NCBI GenBank assembly: GCA_039105265.1
Contig: JAPFFF010000002.1
Span: forward strand, 806,001 to 870,000
DNA length: 64,000 bases
Origin: Tritrichomonas musculus
Taxonomy: Eukaryota; Parabasalia; Tritrichomonadida; Tritrichomonadidae
Direction of reading: 5' to 3'
The position numbers and the translations under genes were made by a program. Positions 36,021 to 48,500 of this stretch are shown here, piece by piece (the first letter of the stretch is position 1; each line of letters starts with the position of its first letter). The notes under the pieces were generated by a model. That model saw only the letters and a list, made by a program, of their open reading frames with translations. It made no database searches and was not told where the DNA came from.

Positions 36021-38531
36021 GAAGAAGAAGAAGAAGAAAATGAAAATGAAAAAGAAGAAGAAGATGATGAAAATGGAAAAGAAGAAGAAGATGATGAAAA
36101 TGGAAAAGAAGAAGAAGATGATGAAAATGAAAAAGAAGAAGAAGATGATGAAAATGAAAAAGAAGAAGAAGATGATGAAAATGGAAAAGAAGAAGAAGAT
36201 GATGAAAATGAAAAAGAAGAAGAAGATGATGAAAATGAAAAAGAAGAAGAAGATGATGAAAATGAAAAAGAAGAAGAAGAAGAAAATGATGAAAATGGAA
36301 AAGAAGAAGAAGATGATGAAAATGAAAAAGAAGAAGAAGATGATGAAAATGAAAAAGAAGAAGAAGATGATGAAAATGGAAAAGAAGAAGAAGATGATGA
36401 AAATGAAAAAGAAGAAGAAAATGAAGAAGAAGATGATGAAAATGAAAATGAAAAAGAAGAAGAAGATGATGAAAATGAAAAAGAAGAAGAAGATGATGAA
36501 AATGAAAAAGAAGAAGAAAATGAAGAAGAAGATGATGAAAATGGAAAAGAAGAAGAAGATGATGAAAATGGAAAAGAAGAAGAAGATGATGAAAATGGAA
36601 AAGAAGAAGAAGATGATGAAAATGGAAAAGAAGAAGAAGATGATGAAAATGAAAAAGAAGAAGAAGAAGATGAAAATGAAAAAGAAGAAGAAGAAGATGA
36701 AAATGGAAAAGAAGAAGAAGAAGATGAAAATGAAAAAGAAGAAGAAGATGATGAAAATGGAAAAGAAGAAGAAGAAGATGAAAATGAAAAAGAAGAAGAA
36801 AATGAAGAAGAAGATGATGAAAATGGAAAAGAAGAAGAAGATGATGAAAATGAAAAAGAAGATGATGAAAATAAAGAAAAAGAAGAAGGTGATGAAAATG
36901 AAAAAGAAGAAGATGATGATGAAAATGAAAAAGAAGAAGAAGATGATGAAAATGAAGAAAAAGAAGAAGAAGAAGAAAATGAAGAAGAAGATGATGAAAA
37001 TGAAGAAAAAGAAAAAGAAGAAGAAAATGAAGAAGAAGATGATGAAAATGAAAAAGAAGAAGAAGATGATGAAAATGAAAAAGAAGAAGAAGATGATGAA
37101 AATGAAAAAGAAGAAGAAGATGATGAAAATGGAAAAGAAGAAGAAGATGATGAAAATGAAAATGGAAAAGAAGAAGAAGAAGATGAAAATGAAAAAGAAG
37201 AAGAAGATGATGAAAATGAAAAAGAAGAAGAAAATGAAGAAGAAGATGATGAAAATGGAAAAGAAGAAGAAGATGATGAAAATGGAAAAGAAGAAGAAGA
37301 TGATGAAAATGGAAAAGAAGAAGAAGATGATGAAAATGGAAAAGAAGAAGAAGATGATGAAAATGAAAAAGAAGAAGAAGAAGATGAAAATGAAAAAGAA
37401 GAAGAAGATGATGAAAATGGAAAAGAAGAAGAAGAAGATGAAAATGAAAAAGAAGAAGAAGATGATGAAAATGGAAAAGAAGAAGAAGATGATGAAAATG
37501 AAAAAGAAGAAGAAAATGAAGAAGAAGATGATGAAAATGGAAAAGAAGAAGAAGATGATGAAAATGAAAAAGAAGATGATGAAAATAAAGAAAAAGAAGA
37601 AGGTGATGAAAATGAAAAAGAAGAAGAAGATGATGAAAATGAAGAAAAAGAAGAAGAAGAAGAAAATGAAGAAGAAGATGATGAAAATGAAGAAAAAGAA
37701 AAAGAAGAAGAAAATGAAGAAGAAGATGATGAAAATGAAAAAGAAGAAGAAGATGATGAAAATGAAAAAGAAGAAGAAGATGATGAAAATGAAAAAGAAG
37801 AAGAAGATGATGAAAATGGAAAAGAAGAAGAAGATGATGAAAATGAAAATGGAAAAGAAGAAGAAGAAGATGAAAATGAAAAAGAAGAAGATGATGATGA
37901 AAATGAAAAAGAAGAAGAAAATGAAGAAGAAGATGATGAAAATGAAAAAGAAGAAGAAGATGATGAAAATGGAAAAGAAGAAGAAGATGATGAAAATGAA
38001 AAAGAAGAAGAAGATGATGAAAATGAAAATGAAAAAGAAGAAGAAGATGATGAAAATGAAAATGAAAAAGAAGAAGAAGAAGATGAAAATGAAAAAGAAG
38101 AAGAAGATGATGAAAATGAAAAAGAAGAAGAAGATGATGAAAATGAAAAAGAAGAAGAAGATGATGAAAATGAAAAAGAAGAAGAAGATGATGAAAATGG
38201 AAAAGAAGAAGAAGATGATGAAAATGAAAAAGAAGAAGAAGATGATGAAAATGAAAAAGAAGAAGAAGATGATGAAAATGAAAAAGAAGAAGAAGATGAT
38301 GAAAATGAAAAAGAAGAAGAAGATGATGAAAATGAAAAAGAAGAAGAAGATGATGAAAATGAAAAAGAAGAAGAAGATGATGAAAATGAAAAAGAAGAAG
38401 AAGAAGAAAATGATGAAAATGGAAAAGAAGAAGAAGATGATGAAAATGAAAAAGAAGAAGAAGATGATGAAAATGGAAAAGAAGAAGAAGATGATGAAAA
38501 TGAAAAAGAAGAAGAAGAAGATGAAAATGAA
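36012..38531 (+). pseudogene. Acidic segment from nonsense block to frameshift, 840 codons
   Basis: Head module with GGT 36888 and a second GGT at 37602. The frame breaks at 38530, after which the register reads Met/Lys to TGA 38766-38768. It is collinear with 53484-56003 at +17,472 bp, which ends instead at a point-mutation stop at the equivalent unit. No start codon. Confidence 0.3.
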
Positions 38532-38533
38532 AA
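38529..38533 (+). other. -1 frameshift by apparent loss of one G
   Basis: The homologous units at about 40741 and 45310 read Asn-Gly-Lys with GG before the A-run. Here only one G is present, and in the other sister at 56001 the first G is T. Comparison therefore suggests loss of a G and not of an A. Confidence 0.75.
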
Positions 38534-38752
38534 GAAGAAGAAGATGATGAAAATGAAAAAGAAGAAGAAGATGATGAAAATGAAAAAGAAGAAGAAGATG
38601 ATGAAAATGAAAAAGAAGAAGAAGATGATGAAAATGAAAAAGAAGAAGAAGATGATGAAAATGGAAAAGAAGAAGAAGATGATGAAAATGAAAAAGAAGA
38701 AGAAGATGATGAAAATGAAAATGAAAAAGAAGAAGAAGAAGATGAAAATGAA
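38534..38752 (+). pseudogene. Short acidic segment between frameshifts, 73 codons
   Basis: Small startless piece between the 38530 and 38751 frameshifts. Its sister, 56004-56225, is in frame with the segment to its left apart from a TGA. Confidence 0.3.
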
Positions 38753-38775
38753 AAGAAGAAGAAGATGATGAAAAC
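38751..38775 (+). other. Frameshift haplotype block, copy 4
   Basis: A4 run 38751-38754 and AAC at C38775. It marks the left end of the 4,567-bp duplication. Confidence 0.9.
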
Positions 38776-41001
38776 GAAAAAGAAGAAGAAGATGATGAAA
38801 ATGAAAAAGAAGAAGAAGATGATGAAAATGAAAAAGAAGAAGAAGATGATGAAAATGAAAAAGAAGAAGAAGATGATGAAAATGAAAAAGAAGAAGAAGA
38901 TGATGAAAATGAAAAAGAAGAAGAAGATGATGAAAATGAAAAAGAAGAAGAAGATGATGAAAATGAAAAAGAAGAAGAAGATGATGAAAATGAAAAAGAA
39001 GAAGAAGATGATGAAAATGGAAAAGAAGAAGAAGATGATGAAAATGAAAAAGAAGAAGAAGATGATGAAAATGAAAAAGAAGAAGAAGATGATGAAAATG
39101 GAAAAGAAGAAGAAGAAGATGAAAATGAAAAAGAAAAAGAAGATGATGAAAATGAAAAAGAAGAAGAAGATGATGAAAATGAAAAAGAAGAAGAAGATGA
39201 TGAAAATGGAAAAGAAGAAGAAGATGATGAAAATGGAAAAGAAGAAGAAGATGATGAAAATGAAAATGGAAAAGAAGAAGAAGAAGATGAAAATGAAAAA
39301 GAAGAAGAAGATGATGAAAATGAAAAAGAAGAAGATGATGATGAAAATGGAAAAGAAGAAGAAGATGATGAAAATGAAAATGAAAAAGAAGAAGAAGATG
39401 ATGAAAATGAAAAAGAAGAAGAAGATGATGAAAATGAAAAAGAAGAAGAAAATGAAGAAGAAGATGATGAAAATGAAAAAGAAGAAGAAGATGATGAAAA
39501 TGAAAAAGAAGAAGAAGATGATGAAAATGAAAAAGAAGAAGAAGATGATGAAAATGGAAAAGAAGAAGAAGATGATGAAAATGAAAAAGAAGAAGAAGAT
39601 GATGAAAATGAAAAAGAAGAAGAAAATGAAGAAGAAGATGATGAAAATGAAAATGAAAAAGAAGAAGAAGATGATGAAAATGAAAAAGAAGAAGAAGATG
39701 ATGAAAATGAAAAAGAAGAAGAAAATGAAGAAGAAGATGATGAAAATGAAAAAGAAGAAGAAGATGATGAAAATGAAAAAGAAGAAGAAAATGATGAAAA
39801 TGGAAAAGAAGAAGATGATGAAAATGAAAAAGAAGAAGAAGATGATGAAAATGAAAAAGAAGAAGAAAATGAAGAAGAAGATGATGAAAATGAAAATGAA
39901 AAAGAAGAAGAAGATGATGAAAATGAAAAAGAAGAAGAAGATGATGAAAATGAAAAAGAAGAAGAAGATGATGAAAATGAAAAAGAAGAAGAAGATGATG
40001 AAAATGAAAAAGAAGAAGAAGATGATGAAAATGGAAAAGAAGAAGAAGATGATGAAAATGAAAATGGAAAAGAAGAAGAAGAAGATGAAAATGAAAAAGA
40101 AGAAGAAGATGATGAAAATGAAAAAGAAGAAGAAAATGAAGAAGAAGATGATGAAAATGAAAAAGAAGAAGAAGATGATGAAAATGGAAAAGAAGAAGAA
40201 GATGATGAAAATGAAAAAGAAGAAGAAGATGATGAAAATGAAAATGAAAAAGAAGAAGAAGATGATGAAAATGAAAATGAAAAAGAAGAAGAAGAAGATG
40301 AAAATGAAAAAGAAGAAGAAGATGATGAAAATGAAAAAGAAGAAGAAGATGATGAAAATGAAAAAGAAGAAGAAGATGATGAAAATGAAAAAGAAGAAGA
40401 AGATGATGAAAATGGAAAAGAAGAAGAAGATGATGAAAATGAAAAAGAAGAAGAAGATGATGAAAATGAAAAAGAAGAAGAAGATGATGAAAATGAAAAA
40501 GAAGAAGAAGATGATGAAAATGAAAAAGAAGAAGAAGATGATGAAAATGAAAAAGAAGAAGAAGATGATGAAAATGAAAAAGAAGAAGAAGATGATGAAA
40601 ATGAAAAAGAAGAAGAAGAAGAAAATGATGAAAATGGAAAAGAAGAAGAAGATGATGAAAATGAAAAAGAAGAAGAAGATGATGAAAATGGAAAAGAAGA
40701 AGAAGATGATGAAAATGAAAAAGAAGAAGAAGAAGATGAAAATGGAAAAGAAGAAGAAGATGATGAAAATGAAAAAGAAGAAGAAGATGATGAAAATGAA
40801 AAAGAAGAAGAAGATGATGAAAATGAAAAAGAAGAAGAAGATGATGAAAATGAAAAAGAAGAAGAAGATGATGAAAATGGAAAAGAAGAAGAAGATGATG
40901 AAAATGAAAAAGAAGAAGAAGATGATGAAAATGAAAATGAAAAAGAAGAAGAAGATGATGAAAATGAAAATGAAAAAGAAGAAGAAGAAGATGAAAATGA
41001 A
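38755..41001 (+). pseudogene. Acidic segment between frameshift blocks, 749 codons
   Basis: First 2,249-bp half-unit of the duplication. Startless acidic frame, continued in Met/Lys register to TGA 43333-43335 after the 41000 frameshift. Confidence 0.3.
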
Positions 41002-41024
41002 AAGAAGAAGAAGATGATGAAAAC
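41000..41024 (+). other. Frameshift haplotype block, copy 5
   Basis: A4 run 41000-41003 with C41024. Confidence 0.9.
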
Positions 41025-43319
41025 GAAAAAGAAGAAGAAGATGATGAAAATGAAAAAGAAGAAGAAGATGATGAAAATGAAAAAGAAGAAGAAGATGATG
41101 AAAATGAAAAAGAAGAAGAAGATGATGAAAATGAAAAAGAAGAAGAAGATGATGAAAATGAAAAAGAAGAAGAAGATGATGAAAATGAAAAAGAAGAAGA
41201 AGATGATGAAAATGAAAAAGAAGAAGAAGATGATGAAAATGAAAAAGAAGAAGAAGATGATGAAAATGGAAAAGAAGAAGAAGATGATGAAAATGAAAAA
41301 GAAGAAGAAGATGATGAAAATGAAAAAGAAGAAGAAGATGATGAAAATGGAAAAGAAGAAGAAGAAGATGAAAATGAAAAAGAAAAAGAAGATGATGAAA
41401 ATGAAAAAGAAGAAGAAAATGATGAAAATGAAAAAGAAGAAGAAGATGATGAAAATGGAAAAGAAGAAGAAGATGATGAAAATGAAAAAGAAGAAGAAGA
41501 TGATGAAAATGAAAAAGAAGAAGAAGATGATGAAAATGGAAAAGAAGAAGAAGATGATGAAAATGAAAATGGAAAAGAAGAAGAAGATGATGAAAATGAA
41601 AAAGAAGAAGAAGATGATGAAAATGAAAAAGAAGAAGAAGATGATGAAAATGAAAAAGAAGAAGAAGATGATGAAAATGGAAAAGAAGAAGAAGATGATG
41701 AAAATGAAAATGGAAAAGAAGAAGAAGAAGATGAAAAAGAAGAAGAAAATGATGAAAATGAAAAAGAAGAAGAAGATGATGAAAATGGAAAAGAAGAAGA
41801 AGATGATGAAAATGAAAAAGAAGAAGAAGATGATGAAAATGAAAAAGAAAAAGAAGATGATGAAAATGAAAAAGAAGAAGAAAATGATGAAAATGAAAAA
41901 GAAGAAGAAGATGATGAAAATGGAAAAGAAGAAGAAGATGATGAAAATGAAAAAGAAGAAGAAGATGATGAAAATGAAAAAGAAGAAGAAGATGATGAAA
42001 ATGGAAAAGAAGAAGAAGATGATGAAAATGAAAATGGAAAAGAAGAAGAAGAAGATGAAAATGAAAAAGAAGAAGAAGATGATGAAAATGAAAAAGAAGA
42101 AGAAGATGATGAAAATGAAAAAGAAGAAGAAGATGATGAAAATGGAAAAGAAGAAGAAGATGATGAAAATGAAAATGGAAAAGAAGAAGAAGAAGATGAA
42201 AATGAAAAAGAAGAAGAAGATGATGAAAATGAAAAAGAAGAAGAAGATGATGAAAATGAAAAAGAAGAAGAAGAAGATGAAAATGAAAAAGAAGAAGAAG
42301 ATGATGAAAATGGAAAAGAAGAAGAAGAAGATGAAAATGAAAAAGAAGAAGAAGATGATGAAAATGGAAAAGAAGAAGAAGATGATGAAAATGAAAAAGA
42401 AGAAGAAGATGATGAAAATGGAAAAGAAGAAGAAGATGATGAAAATGAAAAAGAAGATGATGAAAATAAAGAAAAAGAAGAAGGTGATGAAAATGAAAAA
42501 GAAGAAGATGATGATGAAAATGAAAAAGAAGAAGAAGATGATGAAAATGAAGAAAAAGAAGAAGAAGAAGAAAATGAAGAAGAAGATGATGAAAATGAAG
42601 AAAAAGAAAAAGAAGAAGAAGAAGATGAAAATGAAAAAGAAGAAGAAGATGATGAAAATGGAAAAGAAGAAGATGATGATGAAAATGAAAAAGAAGAAGA
42701 AGATGATGAAAATGGAAAAGAAGAAGAAGATGATGAAAATGAAAAAGAAGAAGAAGATGATGAAAATGAAAAAGAAGAAGAAGATGATGAAAATGGAAAA
42801 GAAGAAGAAGATGATGAAAATGAAAAAGAAGAAGAAAATGAAGAAGAAGATGATGAAAATGAAAATGAAGAAGAAGAAGAAAATGATTCAAATGAAAAAG
42901 AAGAAGAAGATGATTCAAATGGAAAAGAAGAAGAAGATGATGAAAATGAAAAAGAAGAAGAAAATGAAGAAGAAGATGATGAAAATGGAAAAGAAGAAGA
43001 AGATGATGAAAATGAAAAAGAAGAAGAAGATGATGAAAATGGAAAAGAAGAAGAAGATGATGAAAATGAAAAAGAAGAAGAAGAAGATGAAAATGGAAAA
43101 GAAGAAGAAGATGATGAAAATGAAAAAGAAGAAGAAGATGATGAAAATGAAAAAGAAGAAGAAGATGATGAAAATGAAAAAGAAGAAGAAGATGATGAAA
43201 ATGAAAAAGAAGAAGAAGATGATGAAAATGGAAAAGAAGAAGAAGATGATGAAAATGAAAAAGAAGAAGAAGATGATGAAAATGAAAATGAAAAAGAAGA
43301 AGAAGAAGATGAAAATGAA
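41004..43319 (+). pseudogene. Acidic segment between frameshift blocks, 772 codons
   Basis: Second half-unit, 2,318 bp. It contains the GGT motif at 42483 and a single pair of Ser codons beginning at 42888, showing that GGT-type and Ser-type blocks were brought together here. No start codon. Confidence 0.3.
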
Positions 43320-43342
43320 AAGAAGAAGAAGATGATGAAAAC
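43318..43342 (+). other. Frameshift haplotype block, copy 6
   Basis: A4 run 43318-43321 with C43342, 4,567 bp from copy 4. Confidence 0.9.
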
Positions 43343-45568
43343 GAAAAAGAAGAAGAAGATGATGAAAATGAAAAAGAAGAAGAAGATGATGAAAATGAAA
43401 AAGAAGAAGAAGATGATGAAAATGAAAAAGAAGAAGAAGATGATGAAAATGAAAAAGAAGAAGAAGATGATGAAAATGAAAAAGAAGAAGAAGATGATGA
43501 AAATGAAAAAGAAGAAGAAGATGATGAAAATGAAAAAGAAGAAGAAGATGATGAAAATGAAAAAGAAGAAGAAGATGATGAAAATGGAAAAGAAGAAGAA
43601 GATGATGAAAATGAAAAAGAAGAAGAAGATGATGAAAATGAAAAAGAAGAAGAAGATGATGAAAATGGAAAAGAAGAAGAAGAAGATGAAAATGAAAAAG
43701 AAGAAGAAGATGATGAAAATGAAAAAGAAGAAGAAGATGATGAAAATGAAAAAGAAGAAGAAGATGATGAAAATGGAAAAGAAGAAGAAGATGATGAAAA
43801 TGGAAAAGAAGAAGAAGATGATGAAAATGAAAATGGAAAAGAAGAAGAAGAAGATGAAAATGAAAAAGAAGAAGAAGATGATGAAAATGAAAAAGAAGAA
43901 GATGATGATGAAAATGGAAAAGAAGAAGAAGATGATGAAAATGAAAATGAAAAAGAAGAAGAAGATGATGAAAATGAAAAAGAAGAAGAAGATGATGAAA
44001 ATGAAAAAGAAGAAGAAAATGAAGAAGAAGATGATGAAAATGAAAAAGAAGAAGAAGATGATGAAAATGAAAAAGAAGAAGAAGATGATGAAAATGAAAA
44101 AGAAGAAGAAGATGATGAAAATGGAAAAGAAGAAGAAGATGATGAAAATGAAAAAGAAGAAGAAGATGATGAAAATGAAAAAGAAGAAGAAAATGAAGAA
44201 GAAGATGATGAAAATGAAAATGAAAAAGAAGAAGAAGATGATGAAAATGAAAAAGAAGAAGAAGATGATGAAAATGAAAAAGAAGAAGAAAATGAAGAAG
44301 AAGATGATGAAAATGAAAAAGAAGAAGAAGATGATGAAAATGAAAAAGAAGAAGAAAATGATGAAAATGGAAAAGAAGAAGATGATGAAAATGAAAAAGA
44401 AGAAGAAGATGATGAAAATGAAAAAGAAGAAGAAAATGAAGAAGAAGATGATGAAAATGAAAATGAAAAAGAAGAAGAAGATGATGAAAATGAAAAAGAA
44501 GAAGAAGATGATGAAAATGAAAAAGAAGAAGAAGATGATGAAAATGAAAAAGAAGAAGAAGATGATGAAAATGAAAAAGAAGAAGAAGATGATGAAAATG
44601 GAAAAGAAGAAGAAGATGATGAAAATGAAAATGGAAAAGAAGAAGAAGAAGATGAAAATGAAAAAGAAGAAGAAGATGATGAAAATGAAAAAGAAGAAGA
44701 AAATGAAGAAGAAGATGATGAAAATGAAAAAGAAGAAGAAGATGATGAAAATGGAAAAGAAGAAGAAGATGATGAAAATGAAAAAGAAGAAGAAGATGAT
44801 GAAAATGAAAATGAAAAAGAAGAAGAAGATGATGAAAATGAAAATGAAAAAGAAGAAGAAGAAGATGAAAATGAAAAAGAAGAAGAAGATGATGAAAATG
44901 AAAAAGAAGAAGAAGATGATGAAAATGAAAAAGAAGAAGAAGATGATGAAAATGAAAAAGAAGAAGAAGATGATGAAAATGGAAAAGAAGAAGAAGATGA
45001 TGAAAATGAAAAAGAAGAAGAAGATGATGAAAATGAAAAAGAAGAAGAAGATGATGAAAATGAAAAAGAAGAAGAAGATGATGAAAATGAAAAAGAAGAA
45101 GAAGATGATGAAAATGAAAAAGAAGAAGAAGATGATGAAAATGAAAAAGAAGAAGAAGATGATGAAAATGAAAAAGAAGAAGAAGAAGAAAATGATGAAA
45201 ATGGAAAAGAAGAAGAAGATGATGAAAATGAAAAAGAAGAAGAAGATGATGAAAATGGAAAAGAAGAAGAAGATGATGAAAATGAAAAAGAAGAAGAAGA
45301 AGATGAAAATGGAAAAGAAGAAGAAGATGATGAAAATGAAAAAGAAGAAGAAGATGATGAAAATGAAAAAGAAGAAGAAGATGATGAAAATGAAAAAGAA
45401 GAAGAAGATGATGAAAATGAAAAAGAAGAAGAAGATGATGAAAATGGAAAAGAAGAAGAAGATGATGAAAATGAAAAAGAAGAAGAAGATGATGAAAATG
45501 AAAATGAAAAAGAAGAAGAAGATGATGAAAATGAAAATGAAAAAGAAGAAGAAGAAGATGAAAATGAA
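43322..45568 (+). pseudogene. Acidic segment between frameshift blocks, 749 codons (copy of 38755-41001)
   Basis: Same length as its sister, and near-identical. After the 45567 frameshift the register reads Met/Lys to the TAG at 50255-50257. Confidence 0.3.
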
Positions 45569-45591
45569 AAGAAGAAGAAGATGATGAAAAC
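45567..45591 (+). other. Frameshift haplotype block, copy 7
   Basis: A4 run 45567-45570 with C45591. Confidence 0.9.
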
Positions 45592-48500
45592 GAAAAAGAA
45601 GAAGAAGATGATGAAAATGAAAAAGAAGAAGAAGATGATGAAAATGAAAAAGAAGAAGAAGATGATGAAAATGAAAAAGAAGAAGAAGATGATGAAAATG
45701 AAAAAGAAGAAGAAGATGATGAAAATGAAAAAGAAGAAGAAGATGATGAAAATGAAAAAGAAGAAGAAGATGATGAAAATGAAAAAGAAGAAGAAGATGA
45801 TGAAAATGAAAAAGAAGAAGAAGATGATGAAAATGGAAAAGAAGAAGAAGATGATGAAAATGAAAAAGAAGAAGAAGATGATGAAAATGAAAAAGAAGAA
45901 GAAGATGATGAAAATGGAAAAGAAGAAGAAGAAGATGAAAATGAAAAAGAAAAAGAAGATGATGAAAATGAAAAAGAAGAAGAAAATGATGAAAATGAAA
46001 AAGAAGAAGAAGATGATGAAAATGGAAAAGAAGAAGAAGATGATGAAAATGAAAAAGAAGAAGAAGATGATGAAAATGAAAAAGAAGAAGAAGATGATGA
46101 AAATGGAAAAGAAGAAGAAGATGATGAAAATGAAAATGGAAAAGAAGAAGAAGAAGATGAAAATGAAAAAGAAGAAGAAGATGATGAAAATGAAAAAGAA
46201 GAAGAAGATGATGAAAATGAAAAAGAAGAAGAAGATGATGAAAATGGAAAAGAAGAAGAAGATGATGAAAATGAAAATGGAAAAGAAGAAGAAGAAGATG
46301 AAAAAGAAGAAGAAAATGATGAAAATGAAAAAGAAGAAGAAGATGATGAAAATGGAAAAGAAGAAGAAGATGATGAAAATGAAAAAGAAGAAGAAGATGA
46401 TGAAAATGAAAAAGAAAAAGAAGATGATGAAAATGAAAAAGAAGAAGAAAATGATGAAAATGAAAAAGAAGAAGAAGATGATGAAAATGGAAAAGAAGAA
46501 GAAGATGATGAAAATGAAAAAGAAGAAGAAGATGATGAAAATGAAAAAGAAGAAGAAGATGATGAAAATGGAAAAGAAGAAGAAGATGATGAAAATGAAA
46601 ATGGAAAAGAAGAAGAAGAAGATGAAAATGAAAAAGAAGAAGAAGATGATGAAAATGAAAAAGAAGAAGAAGATGATGAAAATGAAAAAGAAGAAGAAGA
46701 TGATGAAAATGGAAAAGAAGAAGAAGATGATGAAAATGAAAATGGAAAAGAAGAAGAAGAAGATGAAAATGAAAAAGAAGAAGAAGATGATGAAAATGAA
46801 AAAGAAGAAGAAGATGATGAAAATGAAAAAGAAGAAGAAGAAGATGAAAATGAAAAAGAAGAAGAAGATGATGAAAATGGAAAAGAAGAAGAAGAAGATG
46901 AAAATGAAAAAGAAGAAGAAGATGATGAAAATGGAAAAGAAGAAGAAGATGATGAAAATGAAAAAGAAGAAGAAGATGATGAAAATGGAAAAGAAGAAGA
47001 AGATGATGAAAATGAAAAAGAAGATGATGAAAATAAAGAAAAAGAAGAAGGTGATGAAAATGAAAAAGAAGAAGATGATGATGAAAATGAAAAAGAAGAA
47101 GAAGATGATGAAAATGAAGAAAAAGAAGAAGAAGAAGAAAATGAAGAAGAAGATGATGAAAATGAAGAAAAAGAAAAAGAAGAAGAAGAAGATGAAAATG
47201 AAAAAGAAGAAGAAGATGATGAAAATGGAAAAGAAGAAGATGATGATGAAAATGAAAAAGAAGAAGAAGATGATGAAAATGGAAAAGAAGAAGAAGATGA
47301 TGAAAATGAAAAAGAAGAAGAAGATGATGAAAATGAAAAAGAAGAAGAAGATGATGAAAATGGAAAAGAAGAAGAAGATGATGAAAATGAAAAAGAAGAA
47401 GAAAATGAAGAAGAAGATGATGAAAATGAAAATGAAGAAGAAGAAGAAAATGATTCAAATGAAAAAGAAGAAGAAGATGATTCAAATGGAAAAGAAGAAG
47501 AAGATGATGAAAATGAAAAAGAAGAAGAAAATGAAGAAGAAGATGATGAAAATGGAAAAGAAGAAGAAGATGATGAAAATGAAAAAGAAGATGATGAAAA
47601 TAAAGAAAAAGAAGAAGATGATGAAAATGGAAAAGAAGAAGAAGATGATGAAAATGAAAAAGAAGAAGAAGATGATGAAAATGAAAAAGAAGAAGAAGAT
47701 GATGAAAATGAAAAAGAAGAAGAAGATGATGAAAATGAAAATGAAAAAGAAGAAGAAGAAGATGAAAATGAAAAAGAAGAAGAAGATGATGAAAATGGAA
47801 AAGAAGAAGATGATGATGAAAATGAAAAAGAAGAAGAAGATGATGAAAATGGAAAAGAAGAAGAAGATGATGAAAATGAAAAAGAAGAAGAAGATGATGA
47901 AAATGAAAAAGAAGAAGAAGATGATGAAAATGGAAAAGAAGAAGAAGATGATGAAAATGAAAAAGAAGAAGAAAATGAAGAAGAAGATGATGAAAATGAA
48001 AATGAAGAAGAAGAAGAAAATGATTCAAATGAAAAAGAAGAAGAAGATGATTCAAATGGAAAAGAAGAAGAAGATGATGAAAATGAAAAAGAAGAAGAAA
48101 ATGAAGAAGAAGATGATGAAAATGAAAAAGAAGAAGAAAATGATGAAAATGAAAATGAAGAAGAAGAAGATGATGAAAATGAAAAAGAAGAAGAAGATGA
48201 TGAAAATGAAAAAGAAGAAGAAGATGATGAAAATGAAAAAGAAGAAGAAGATGATGAAAATGAAAAAGAAGAAGAAGATGATGAAAATGAAAAAGAAGAA
48301 GAAGATGATGAAAATGAAAAAGAAGAAGAAGATGATGAAAATGAAAAAGAAGAAGAAGATGATGAAAATGGAAAAGAAGAAGAAGATGATGAAAATGAAA
48401 AAGAAGAAGAAGATGATGAAAATGAAAAAGAAGAAGAAAATGATGAAAATGAAAATGAAGAAGAAGAAGATGATGAAAATGAAAAAGAAGAAGAAGATGA

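Larger units (their letters stand above)
29610..41000 (+). repeat. Long segmental duplication, left copy (partner 46.8-58.4 kb)
   Basis: Markers map to the right copy at +17,209 bp (GGT 29841/47050, Asp-Asn 32010/49219, TAA 33036/50245, GGT 33915/51124). After a 263-bp length difference in the 33-36 kb segment they map at +17,472 bp (TAA 36009/53481, GGT 36888/54360 and 37602/55074). The left edge is about 29.6 kb, where unit types stop matching. The copied tract spans three nonsense blocks. Confidence 0.82.
38751..47884 (+). repeat. 4,567-bp higher-order tandem duplication (two copies)
   Basis: Copy A is 38751-43317 and copy B 43318-47884. Exact 4,567-bp offsets: frameshift runs 38751/43318 and 41000/45567, AAC 38775/43342, GGT 42483/47050, first TCA 42888/47455. 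Each copy holds two half-units of 2,249 and 2,318 bp, each starting with a frameshift block. The half-units at 38765-41017 and 43332-45584 translate identically in the Met/Lys frame, but at about 39132 one has AAA where the other has GAA in the acidic frame. The second halves differ at a few units. Confidence 0.9.
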
